64,000 nt of DNA from RUG563 sp964423675. Lineage in GTDB: Bacteria; Bacillota; Clostridia; Christensenellales; Aristaeellaceae. Numbering within the stretch: position 1 is the first letter of the stretch; every line of letters starts with the position of its first letter. A program made the position numbers and the translations under genes. The notes below the pieces were generated by a model. It ran no database searches. It was not told the DNA's origin and saw nothing but the letters and a program-made list of their open reading frames with translations. The stretch is from NCBI GenBank assembly GCA_964423675.1, contig CAYRFP010000005.1, positions 3,736-67,735 on the forward strand, written 5' to 3'. Of the stretch, positions 25,194 through 33,599 are shown piece after piece.

Positions 25194-27419
25194 TTATTCC
25201 GTTTGGCTGCGCACAAATTCGCGGTATTCGCTGGGCGTGACGCCCTCATATTTCCGGAAAAGCCGAATCAGCGTGGATTGCGAATAGATACCCGCAGATT
25301 CGCTGATGTTGGCAATGCTCATATTGGTATTTTCCAGCATATCCTTCACGTGAGAAATGCGTACTTCGTTGATGTAGTCGGACAGATTGCGGCCGGTTTT
25401 CTCTTTGAATACCTTGGAAATGTATTTCACGGAAAGTCCCAGTCCTTGCGCAATTTGCTCCAGATACAGGTCGCTGGCATAATGCTGCTGAACATAGGAA
25501 ACAATGCTGGCCGTCAGATTGGATTCGGTTCCGATGCTGCGGATTTCGGTGAGCTCATGATAAAAGCGATCCAATAGCCGCCGCTTGACCTCGATTCCGC
25601 CCGGCAGATCCACATCGGCCCGCAAACCTTGATATTGGTTTTGATCCAGCAGCGTTTCATCCCGTTCTGCTAAATAACGCATTCCGGTCACAAATAAGTC
25701 ATGAATGCGCAGCTTTTCCTGCTCTGCTCCGGTTTTCTGGCCAGAAGAAAGCATTTGATGCATGAGGGCATACACCTTTTCCGGGTCACTTCCTCGAAGG
25801 GCGCTGAGCAGCTGCATTTCATCCTTTAGCGTAAAGGCAATGGCACAGCATTCGCCTTCTTCGCTGCTCTTGCGAATGGCATATGCCGGCCCCGAACTCA
25901 TGGAAGCCAGCACGCGCATGGTCTGCTCATAAGCGCCGCTTAAGCTGTTCAGTTCACCACCTTCAGATACGCAAATATGCATGCGTTCTACAGCAAAGCC
26001 ATCCTGAACTTGCTTGAGAAGCTGCTCCATCACTTCGTATAGCGCGTCGTCATCCTCGCTGCGGTTCACCAGACAAATATACTGATTGGGTCGCTCCTCC
26101 AAGATCATGCATAGCAGGCTTCTGGATAGATAGGCAGAAAGGTCGTTGCGGAAATTCAGCTGAATGTTAATGCGCTCTGTGTCTTGTATTTCGTTTTGCC
26201 GGGAACTGAACGCCACGTCAATTACGCAAAGCTGGAAGATAGGATCGGTAAAGGAACATTCCTGCTCCAGCAAGCGGGTTAATTCCGGAATGTGGCGAAT
26301 ATGACCGGAAAGAAGCCGAAGTACGCTCATTTCAATGAAGTTTGCGCGCATGGAGCGCGCTTCTTCCTGAGTCTCCAAATAAGTGCTTAAAAAATAGCCG
26401 AATTTGCTGCTAACCTCATGAATGGACTTGGGCTCGCCTTCGGATTGGCTATCCAATGCCGAGCAGATATGCTGAATGGGCTGGGATATTTTATGGGAAA
26501 AGAAAATAATGAGAATCCCGGTGCCCAAGCCCATGATCAACGCAGCTGCTGCAAAAAGCAGGTAATTATCATTCATGGCATAGATGATGTCATATGGAAC
26601 AGCTAGGAAATAGTGAAAGCCATTTTGCTCGGAAATACAGGAGATAATCTGATAATGAGTTTGATCGATCTGAAGCGAGGAGGTTTGGAGGGTGTTTATA
26701 TCCGCCATGCCTGGATCGGCAAAGATTTCTCTGCCCTCCTGATCCAGCAGCGCTAACCGAATTCCTTGAACTTCGAGATTGTTTTTAATGGTGGATACCA
26801 TGTTTTCTACAGAAAGAGTGATGACCATTACTACGGGACGCCCGGAAACGCGGGTGTTATAGACGATAGGGATAACACGCTGCGAAGTATTCACGCGCTT
26901 TTGATCCATTTGGGTGGCGGGCAGGATTTCCATGGATAGATGCTTGTTCAGCAGGCTTTTCCAGAAATCCAGATCATAATCTTCAAAAGCGTTTAAGGTG
27001 GTAAAATAATCGTAAAAAGAATAGAGACCCTCGGAAAAAACATGCTTATCATCCAAATACATCAGCATGGTTTCTGTTACAGCGTCCGTAATAGACACCA
27101 GCGAAGTAATGGTGCTATGAATTTCCACCTGCGCCATACGATCCTCAACCGTGCTTTCCGAAACGGGCTTCAGATGGCGCTTTACGCGATTATCATAAAA
27201 TAGAGTGATGCAGGCCTTTTCTGCGGCGTCAATGGATGTATCCAGAGATTGTACACTGGCTTGGAGCGTCATGGAAAGGCGATTAATGGATTCTCTTTGT
27301 TCGTTTTGGATGGATTTCCCATAGGCGTAGCCGAGAATCAGAAGCAGGGGAAGCAACGCAATGGCAAAATAGCAGGCAATGCTTCCGCGTAATGTTGCAA
27401 AGGGCATTTGTTTCTTCAA
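25194..27419 (-). CDS. Membrane-bound AraC-family receptor/regulator
   Basis: A one-protein sensor and DNA-binding regulator (741 aa). Span 1 (CYFAIALLPLLLILGYAYG, residues about 15-33) and span 2 (LLFAAAALIMGLGTGILIIFF, about 300-320) enclose a large extracellular domain of the Cache type. A HAMP-like helix and a cytoplasmic GAF/receiver-like middle part follow. The last 100 residues are an AraC HTH pair (DLYLEQIAQGLGLSVKYISKVFK and SIANISESAGIYSQSTLIRLFRKYEGVTPSEY). No histidine kinase is present. I chose the TTG at 27419 because GAAAGGA lies 9 bases upstream; longer frames begin at or before a TATAAT at 27460-27465. It probably senses sugar outside the cell and controls the adjacent transporter and glycosidase operons. 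Confidence 0.85.
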   Translation of the reverse strand: MKKQMPFATLRGSIACYFAIALLPLLLILGYAYGKSIQNEQRESINRLSMTLQASVQSLDTSIDAAEKACITLFYDNRVKRHLKPVSESTVEDRMAQVEIHSTITSLVSITDAVTETMLMYLDDKHVFSEGLYSFYDYFTTLNAFEDYDLDFWKSLLNKHLSMEILPATQMDQKRVNTSQRVIPIVYNTRVSGRPVVMVITLSVENMVSTIKNNLEVQGIRLALLDQEGREIFADPGMADINTLQTSSLQIDQTHYQIISCISEQNGFHYFLAVPYDIIYAMNDNYLLFAAAALIMGLGTGILIIFFSHKISQPIQHICSALDSQSEGEPKSIHEVSSKFGYFLSTYLETQEEARSMRANFIEMSVLRLLSGHIRHIPELTRLLEQECSFTDPIFQLCVIDVAFSSRQNEIQDTERINIQLNFRNDLSAYLSRSLLCMILEERPNQYICLVNRSEDDDALYEVMEQLLKQVQDGFAVERMHICVSEGGELNSLSGAYEQTMRVLASMSSGPAYAIRKSSEEGECCAIAFTLKDEMQLLSALRGSDPEKVYALMHQMLSSGQKTGAEQEKLRIHDLFVTGMRYLAERDETLLDQNQYQGLRADVDLPGGIEVKRRLLDRFYHELTEIRSIGTESNLTASIVSYVQQHYASDLYLEQIAQGLGLSVKYISKVFKEKTGRNLSDYINEVRISHVKDMLENTNMSIANISESAGIYSQSTLIRLFRKYEGVTPSEYREFVRSQTE

Positions 27420-27515
27420 AACATCGCTTCCTTTCTCCGGAAAAACGTTTTGTTCCATTATTATAGCATAGATGTCTTCATCTCCGCTACATGATTCTTT
27501 ACAGAGCGCCAAAGT

Positions 27516-27544
27516 GGCCTGCCCGAAGTATATTCGGGCAGGCC
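27516..27544 (-). terminator. Terminator hairpin after sugar cassette 1
   Basis: A perfect 12-bp stem GGCCTGCCCGAA/TTCGGGCAGGCC with a 5-base loop follows the solute-binding protein stop. The T-run on the minus strand is weak (ACTTTGG), so read-through into the regulator gene is possible. Confidence 0.7.
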
Positions 27545-27559
27545 AGGAATAGCGTTTGT

Positions 27560-29086
27560 TTAGCGGGCGGCTGCTTCGTTATAGATTTCGCAGATGCGTT
27601 CGGCGCTGCTGCGAATCTGATCCTGCACCTGCGTCCATTCGGAAACAGGGCGCTGCCCCATGATAAACGCATCGTAATTGGTTGCCAGAATATCGGCCAC
27701 CTCGCTGCGAAGTTCGGCCAGTTCTTCATTTTCTTCCGTGGTAAACGCGGGATCCATCACCGGCTCGTCCATGAAGGACCAGCTGCTCCAGAGATCGTAC
27801 CAGGATGCCAGTTCTTCATCAATGAAACTATCCTGGGCGGTGTCATCGATATACCGAGCGATGCCCAGCTTGCACAGGCTATATTTTCCGAACAGGGCGC
27901 GCATGGGGTCGGATGCATCCTTGAATTCCGCCACAGCCGAATCCAGAATTTCGGGCTTGCCGTCTTCGTTGATCTGATAGGTCAAGCCTTCAATGCCAAA
28001 GCAGGTCAGGGTGCAGCCAAAGTCAGAATACAGGAAGTCCAGCAGCTTGCAGGCGATATCGGGATATTTCGTATCCGCACTGATAACGGTGGCGGCCATG
28101 TCGTGCATGTTATAGTAAACGCCACGATGGGTCTCGCCGGAAGCGGGCACTTCAATGGGAGCAAACTTGGCATCGGGATTTACAGAAGCCAGCGCGGCAT
28201 TGAAGTTGGTGGCAAAGATGGGGTTATCATAGAAGAAGCAGTTCTGGCCAGAAGCCAGGCGTTCTTGCCACTGGGTGGACGTTACAACCGCGTAGTCAGG
28301 ATCCAGCAGGCCGTCCTTATAGGCATCGGCAAACCACTGCAGCATGGTCATGAATTCGTCGCTCATGGGGCCGAAGACGTACTGATTCTGGGTGGGCTCC
28401 CAGTACACGCCGTCGTTGTTATAGCCGGTGCCGAAGGAATAGCTGTAGCAGACCATCAGGTTGCCCGTGCCGTTCCGGTTGCCGATGGGATACATCTCGG
28501 GATGATTGGCCTTGATCGCCTTGAGTACCTCATACAGCTCTTCGTAGGTTTTGGGTGCGCTCATGCCGGTTTCGGCCAGCAGATCTGCACGCAGCTGAGG
28601 AGAACGGCCCATGCGATAGGCAACGCGGCTGAGTACGGGAATCTGATACAGCGCATCGCCGGTATAGAGCTTGTTCAGATCAGGATACTGCTCAAAGAGC
28701 GCCTTCAGATTGGGCATGCATTCGTCCAGATATTGGCTGATATCCAGATAAGCACCCTGGCCTGCATAATTTGCCACGTAGTAGCAGTCGTACATAATGT
28801 CGTACTGAGAATTGGTGGCAATCAGCATTTCGGTCTTGGTGGTGAAATCAGAGCCCGCAATGGCTTCGATTTCCAGCGTCACGCCGGTATACTTTTCAAT
28901 AGCCTGGAGCACTTCGTTGCCCAACTGCATGGGCTGATTGATATTGTCTGAACGGATGAGCTTCAGTTTTACGGGCTGGTCGGTGATGCGATACTGATCG
29001 GTTACGTTTTCTTCTGCCACAGAGAGGGCGGGAACGAGCAACAGCGCCAGAACCATGGCCAGAGAAAGAATCCTGCGAAGTTTCAT
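27560..29086 (-). CDS. Extracellular solute-binding protein, sugar ABC cassette 1
   Basis: Captures an oligosaccharide for the LplB/YtcP-type permease encoded upstream. The 508-aa protein starts with a Sec signal peptide (MKLRRILSLAMVLALLLVPALSVAEE) with an Ala-X-Ala-like cleavage site and no lipobox cysteine. The mature part is a family 1 binding protein with the LplA/YtcQ type of length and motifs such as YDIMYDCYYVANYAGQGAYLDIS and GLLDPDYAVV. It is the third gene of the operon lplB-ytcP-sbp. AGGAGG precedes the ATG. The lack of a lipid anchor is odd for a monoderm; see findings. Confidence 0.9.
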   Translation of the reverse strand: MKLRRILSLAMVLALLLVPALSVAEENVTDQYRITDQPVKLKLIRSDNINQPMQLGNEVLQAIEKYTGVTLEIEAIAGSDFTTKTEMLIATNSQYDIMYDCYYVANYAGQGAYLDISQYLDECMPNLKALFEQYPDLNKLYTGDALYQIPVLSRVAYRMGRSPQLRADLLAETGMSAPKTYEELYEVLKAIKANHPEMYPIGNRNGTGNLMVCYSYSFGTGYNNDGVYWEPTQNQYVFGPMSDEFMTMLQWFADAYKDGLLDPDYAVVTSTQWQERLASGQNCFFYDNPIFATNFNAALASVNPDAKFAPIEVPASGETHRGVYYNMHDMAATVISADTKYPDIACKLLDFLYSDFGCTLTCFGIEGLTYQINEDGKPEILDSAVAEFKDASDPMRALFGKYSLCKLGIARYIDDTAQDSFIDEELASWYDLWSSWSFMDEPVMDPAFTTEENEELAELRSEVADILATNYDAFIMGQRPVSEWTQVQDQIRSSAERICEIYNEAAAR

Positions 29087-29223
29087 TGTTTTTCCTCCTT
29101 AATAATGGATTTATTGTTTGAGTGTCTCTCTTCTAAAGCCGGTTTGCATTGAGATGGCTGCCCAATTCCATCCTTCTTGCGAACGGCTTCACGCTGGAGA
29201 CAGAACTCCGTTTTCAGCGGGCA

Positions 29224-30138
29224 TTAGCCCTTGAGGGAACCAATCATCACGCCTTTGACGAAATACTTCTGAACAAAGGGATAGATCATCAGAATCGGCA
29301 GCGTGGAAACAACGATGGTGGCATATTTCATGGTGGTTTCAATGACGGTAAAGCTGCTTCCGCCGCCCACCTGCGTTTGTGCTTCGGAAAGCTGACCATC
29401 CACCACCATGTTGCGCAGAATGCTCTGCAGCGGGAAGAGCGACTTACTGTTGAGATAAAGCAGCGCGTTCATATAGCTGTTCCAGTGGCCCACGGCATAA
29501 AACAGCAGCATGGTGGCCAGAATGGGAGTGGACAAGGGCAGCACAATCCGTACCAGCACTTGCCATTCATTGGCGCCGTCTAGGCAGGCGGATTCATGCA
29601 GTGCCTCTGGAATGCCTAAAAAGAACGTGCGCATAACGATCATGTTGTAAGTGGAGATGGCCCCCGGGAGTACCATCGCCCAGATGGTATCGATCAGCCC
29701 CATTTGGTTCATTACCAAATAATCGGGAATCATGCCGCCGGAGAAAAACATGGTGAACACGATCAGCCCCATGATTTGCTTCTTGCCGATCAGATCTGGC
29801 CGGGAGAGCGGATAGGCGCACATGGAGGTGCAGACGAGATTGATTAGCGTGCCTAGGCCGGTATAGATCAGCGTGTTTTTAAATCCGGTAAGGATGCTGC
29901 TGTCTCGCAGCACTACGCGATAGGTGTCCAGCGTGAAGTTTACCGGCAGTAATCCAACCTGGCCGCTTAGCACGGCCTTTCCATCGGAAAGCGAAACAAT
30001 TATCACATACCAGAAGGGATACAGCGTGATCAGCAGCAGAAGCAGCATGAGGATCACATTGAAAACATCGAAGATTTTCGCGCCCAGGCTACGTCGAATA
30101 CCCGCGGCTTTGTGCCCGTAAACAGGAAAATTACGCAT
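29224..30138 (-). CDS. Sugar ABC transporter permease, YtcP type, cassette 1
   Basis: One of two membrane subunits of a carbohydrate ABC importer. The 304-aa protein has six hydrophobic spans, starting near residue 28 (VFNVILMLLLLLITLYPFWYVIIVS), and the EAA loop that docks the ATPase (EALHESACLDGANEWQVLVRIVLPLS, residues about 185-210). It ends in PFVQKYFVKGVMIGSLKG, a hallmark of the YtcP/LacG group. It is 19 bases downstream of the LplB-type permease gene. No ATPase gene is nearby, so a shared MsmX-like ATPase is expected. Confidence 0.93.
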   Translation of the reverse strand: MRNFPVYGHKAAGIRRSLGAKIFDVFNVILMLLLLLITLYPFWYVIIVSLSDGKAVLSGQVGLLPVNFTLDTYRVVLRDSSILTGFKNTLIYTGLGTLINLVCTSMCAYPLSRPDLIGKKQIMGLIVFTMFFSGGMIPDYLVMNQMGLIDTIWAMVLPGAISTYNMIVMRTFFLGIPEALHESACLDGANEWQVLVRIVLPLSTPILATMLLFYAVGHWNSYMNALLYLNSKSLFPLQSILRNMVVDGQLSEAQTQVGGGSSFTVIETTMKYATIVVSTLPILMIYPFVQKYFVKGVMIGSLKG

Positions 30139-30157
30139 AAGCTTTTTCTCCTTTCTG

Positions 30158-31093
30158 TTACCACAGGCTGGTTTCGCTTACGACGGCGCTGAATTTATTG
30201 GCACCCCAGATGAAAAACAGACCGATGACCGATTGAAATAGACCGACGGCCGTGGAATAGCTGTAATCCGCGCCTTGGATGCCCTTACGGTATACGTAAG
30301 AAGAGATCACATCCGCCGTTTCGTAAGTGGATCCATTGTAGAGCAGAATAATTTTTTCATAGCCAACTGACAGCAGATTGCCGATTGCCATGATCAGCAT
30401 GATCGTGATCGTGGGCATAATGGCGGGCACCGTTACATGTAGCGCTTGCTTGAAGCGCCCGGCGCCATCCATCAGCGCTGCTTCATATAAAACGGGGTCA
30501 ACTGCAGAAATGGCGGCAAAGTAAATGATGGAATTCCAACCGATGTTTTGCCATATGCCGGAGGCAATATAGATCGTTCGGAAGTATTTCGCTTCCATAA
30601 GAAATTGAATGCGCGTTTCGCCAAAATGCTCGATCACATCGTTGATGGGACCGCTGTTTGCCAGGAAGTTGACCACCATACCGCAAAGGACTACCGTGGA
30701 AATGAAATGCGGAAGATAACTGACCGACTGGACGATCTTCTTATAAACGGACGATCGCAGTTCATTCAGCAGCAGCGCCAGAATAATTGGCGCGGGGAAA
30801 GAGAAGATCAGGCTGTAGATATTGAGCAGCAGTGTGTTTCGCACCACTTTCCAAAAGTAGGGATCCACAAGATATTTCTTGAAGTATTTCAGCCCAACCC
30901 AAGGGCTACCTTCAATGCCCATGCGCACATTATATTTTTTAAATGCGATTTGCACGCCATACATGGGCCAATAGCAAAACAACAGATAGAACGCAAGGGG
31001 AATTACTAGCATCAAATAAAGATGGCGATGCTGCCATAGCTTGTTCCATACGGCATGGCGCTTCCGGCCAGAGAGTGGCGATTTAGCGATCAT
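30158..31093 (-). CDS. Sugar ABC transporter permease, LplB type, cassette 1
   Basis: First gene of cassette 1 and partner of the YtcP-type subunit. The 311-aa protein has six spans (first at HLYLMLVIPLAFYLLFCYWPMYG), the LplB signature GVQIAFKKYNVRMG, and the EAA loop YEAALMDGAGRFKQALHVTVPAIMP. It ends in the family-typical ...VVSETSLW. The 5' region carries a promoter whose -10 box lies inside a perfect 17-base palindrome, so repression at this site is likely. Confidence 0.93.
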   Translation of the reverse strand: MIAKSPLSGRKRHAVWNKLWQHRHLYLMLVIPLAFYLLFCYWPMYGVQIAFKKYNVRMGIEGSPWVGLKYFKKYLVDPYFWKVVRNTLLLNIYSLIFSFPAPIILALLLNELRSSVYKKIVQSVSYLPHFISTVVLCGMVVNFLANSGPINDVIEHFGETRIQFLMEAKYFRTIYIASGIWQNIGWNSIIYFAAISAVDPVLYEAALMDGAGRFKQALHVTVPAIMPTITIMLIMAIGNLLSVGYEKIILLYNGSTYETADVISSYVYRKGIQGADYSYSTAVGLFQSVIGLFFIWGANKFSAVVSETSLW

Positions 31094-31183
31094 GGGTTCA
31101 ACTCCTCCTTCTGATCACAAGGAACGTGGGAATAAATCTAAGTTGCAACGATCCATGTGTTTTTTGGTTTAAATCTTATTTAT

Positions 31184-31200
31184 AATGCTATGATAGCATT
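31184..31200. promoter_or_regulatory. Palindromic operator candidate over the -10 box of cassette 1
   Basis: The 17-base sequence AATGCTATGATAGCATT is a perfect inverted repeat (8+1+8). It covers the -10 box of the cassette 1 promoter. A repressor bound here would block RNA polymerase. It is outside any gene. Confidence 0.6.
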
Positions 31201-31219
31201 CTTTGAGGGCTAAACGCAA
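31190..31219 (-). promoter_or_regulatory. Sigma-A promoter of sugar cassette 1
   Basis: Minus-strand TTGCGT (complement of 31214-31219), 18-base spacer, TATCAT (complement of 31190-31195), about 100 bases before the LplB-type start. A further inverted repeat, CATGTGTTTTT at 31154-31164 and its complement at 31245-31255, flanks the promoter. Confidence 0.65.
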
Positions 31220-31313
31220 GAACTGAATCGGATGATTCTGTTGCAAAAACACATGTTTCATTTTCGAAAAATGTTCTATATTTCATGATTTTGACCAGAT
31301 GAAACATCTTTGC

Positions 31314-31349
31314 AAAAGAAAAAGAGCCACTCCGTCTGGAATGGCTCTT
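31314..31349 (-). terminator. Rho-independent terminator of the GH42 gene
   Basis: On the minus strand AAGAGCCATTCC and GGAGTGGCTCTT form a 12-bp stem with loop AGAC, followed by TTTTCTTTT. The stem sequence is the same as that after the GH2 gene at 22227. Confidence 0.88.
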
Positions 31350-31364
31350 GCGTTTACCAAGAAG

Positions 31365-33392
31365 TTATTTTTGTTTGAGCACCAGTACCTGGTATCCGTT
31401 CAGGGTGGTTTGCCCGGAAACATGTTCACCGGTGCGCACATTTTCGCTTTCAGGCAGCGAAAGAACAACGGGGCAGGGGGCAGTGTTCATCAGGAACAGG
31501 AAACGACCCTGATCGCCGATCCGTTCCGTGGCCAATACGCCATTGGGTAGCGGCGCCAGAATGGGGGAGAGCCCCGCTTCGGCGGTGATCATGCGATAAA
31601 AATCCTGGAGGAAATCCAGACTGGGCCGGGCGGCGATATAATAGCATTTGCCGCGGCCGAAGGTGTGTTCCGTCAGCGCGGGATAGCCGGCGTAGAAGAA
31701 ATCCTCATAGGTGGCCAGTGCTTTCGCACCCTGGAGATGCACCAGCGCGGCCCAATCTCTGGTTTCATAGCGTTTGCCGTTCCAGGTGAAATGGTTGCGC
31801 TTATCCGGATCTATGGCATCGGTTTCTTCATCCCAGATACCAAATACCTCCTTGAGTGGGCCGGGGAAGCCACCCATGAAGCACAGATCCTCCTCGTCCG
31901 TCCAACCGGAGCAATAAGTGGACACATAAATGCCGCCGTTTTCTACAAATGCTTTCACCTTTTCGGCGAAACCGGGCCGGAGCATATACGTCATGGGGCC
32001 GCAAACAAGGCGATATTCGCTCAGATCTCGAGTTTCATCTACGATATCCACGCCGAAGCCTTCCCGCATCAGCGCGTTATGGTGATCCTGAACGGCCTGC
32101 TCATAGCCCTTGTCCTCGTTATTGCCAAACCGAGCCATGTCCAGCATCCAGCGATTTTCCCAATCATAAACCACAGCGATCTTGTTTTCTGTGCCCGCAC
32201 CAGCCACGGCCGACAGCTCTTTCAGCGCCTGCCCTACGCCGCAAACTTCCTTATAAACCCGGTTTTCAGGATTATTGTCATGAGAGATAACGGCACCATG
32301 GAATTTCTCCCAGGAACCCTGGCTTTTGCGGAACTGGAAATACTGCACCGTGTCCGAGCCGTGCGCCACAGCTTGAAGGCTTTGCAGTTCCAGAATGCCG
32401 TTTTTCCGCAGCCGGTTCAGCGGATGCCAGTTAACTGCCGAGGGGGAGGATTCCATCATCATAAATGGCTTTCTGCCGCAAACGCCGCGCATCAGATCAT
32501 GCTTGAACGCCGCGATCAGGCCGTTTTCCACATCCCGTTCGTCTCCGGTCCAGGCGGGATAATTATCCCAGGAGGATACGTCCAGATGCTCGCCCAGCTT
32601 GAAGTAATTGATGCCGGTATAGGTGCTCATCATATTGGTTGTGCAGGGCACATCCGGGGTGATTTCCTTCAGCGGCGCGATTTCCCAATCATAGAAATCG
32701 CAGAACTGATCGGTGGTAAAGCGTTTCCAGGCCAGAGACAGGCCGTGACCATTTTCGCCCAGGGGAGAGGGGCTTTCGATCTGACCGAAGTGGTTGAACC
32801 GATGAGACCAGAACGTATTCCACCATTTGTCGTTCAGCGTGTCAATATCGCCATAGCGATTTTTCAACCATTCCCGGAATTTGTCTTGGCAAAGAGGGCA
32901 ATGGCATTCGCCGCAGTATTCGTTGGATACGTGCCACATGCCAAGCGCCGGATGGTTTTTATAGCGCTGGGCCAGCATGGTATTAATCTGGCGAACCTTT
33001 TCCCGGTATACGGGCGAGGTCATGCAATGATTATGCCGAATGCCGAACAGGTTCCGTTGCCGGTTTTCGTTTACCCGCAGAACCTCGGGATATTTTTCCG
33101 CCAGCCAGGCCGGCCGGGCTCCGCTGGGCGTGGCCAGCACGGCCTTGATGCCGTTTTTCGCCAGCATATCCATCACTTCATCCAGCCATTCAAAGTGGTA
33201 TTCGCCTTCCTGGGGTTCCAGCATGGCCCAGGAAAAAATGCCGATGGACAGGGCATTAATGCCCGCCCTCCGGGCCATTTCCATGTCCATGGGCCAGATT
33301 GTGTCCTTTTCCCTGATCCATTGCTCCGGATTATAATCGCCGCCGTGCAAAAGCACCGGCATGCCTTTCATAAGCGGGGAAAATTGTGCCAT
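31365..33392 (-). CDS. Beta-galactosidase, glycoside hydrolase family 42
   Basis: Hydrolyses beta-galactosides, often galactan or galacto-oligosaccharides, in the cytoplasm. The 675-aa length is normal. The (beta/alpha)8 barrel contains HGGDYNPEQW at the N-terminus, the acid/base motif MWHVSNEYCGECHC (Glu after Asn, with the GH42 zinc cysteines CxCxxC), and the nucleophile motif MMMESSPSAVNW. A trimerisation domain (about 395-600) and a small beta-domain follow. AAGGAGG lies before ATG, and a clear promoter is found upstream. It stands next to sugar cassette 1 but has its own promoter and terminator. Confidence 0.94.
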   Translation of the reverse strand: MAQFSPLMKGMPVLLHGGDYNPEQWIREKDTIWPMDMEMARRAGINALSIGIFSWAMLEPQEGEYHFEWLDEVMDMLAKNGIKAVLATPSGARPAWLAEKYPEVLRVNENRQRNLFGIRHNHCMTSPVYREKVRQINTMLAQRYKNHPALGMWHVSNEYCGECHCPLCQDKFREWLKNRYGDIDTLNDKWWNTFWSHRFNHFGQIESPSPLGENGHGLSLAWKRFTTDQFCDFYDWEIAPLKEITPDVPCTTNMMSTYTGINYFKLGEHLDVSSWDNYPAWTGDERDVENGLIAAFKHDLMRGVCGRKPFMMMESSPSAVNWHPLNRLRKNGILELQSLQAVAHGSDTVQYFQFRKSQGSWEKFHGAVISHDNNPENRVYKEVCGVGQALKELSAVAGAGTENKIAVVYDWENRWMLDMARFGNNEDKGYEQAVQDHHNALMREGFGVDIVDETRDLSEYRLVCGPMTYMLRPGFAEKVKAFVENGGIYVSTYCSGWTDEEDLCFMGGFPGPLKEVFGIWDEETDAIDPDKRNHFTWNGKRYETRDWAALVHLQGAKALATYEDFFYAGYPALTEHTFGRGKCYYIAARPSLDFLQDFYRMITAEAGLSPILAPLPNGVLATERIGDQGRFLFLMNTAPCPVVLSLPESENVRTGEHVSGQTTLNGYQVLVLKQK

Positions 33393-33435
33393 GGTTGTAT
33401 ATCCTCCTTAACGAAAATGATCCAATAAACAAAAA

Positions 33436-33464
33436 ATTGTACCACATTGGCTTTTCATTGACAA
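33436..33464 (-). promoter_or_regulatory. Sigma-A promoter of the GH42 gene
   Basis: Minus-strand TTGTCA (complement of 33459-33464), 17-base spacer, TACAAT (complement of 33436-33441). Confidence 0.78.
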
Positions 33465-33521
33465 GAAAAAAGAAGAATTTGTTTTTAATTGTATTTTTAC
33501 GATATTTTTCACGATAATTTA

Positions 33522-33550
33522 ATGACAAAAACATTCTAATATGATAGAAT
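33522..33550 (+). promoter_or_regulatory. Sigma-A promoter of the IS630-derived gene
   Basis: ATGACA, 17-base spacer, TAGAAT; divergent from the GH42 promoter. Confidence 0.65.
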
Positions 33551-33599
33551 GAATCAAACGATACGTTAATTACCGAATGAAATGGGGGAGAAAGAGCGC

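Noticed and set aside
31665..33428. 587-codon open frame on the plus strand
   Set aside because: Antisense to the GH42 gene, which has intact catalytic motifs, promoter and terminator.
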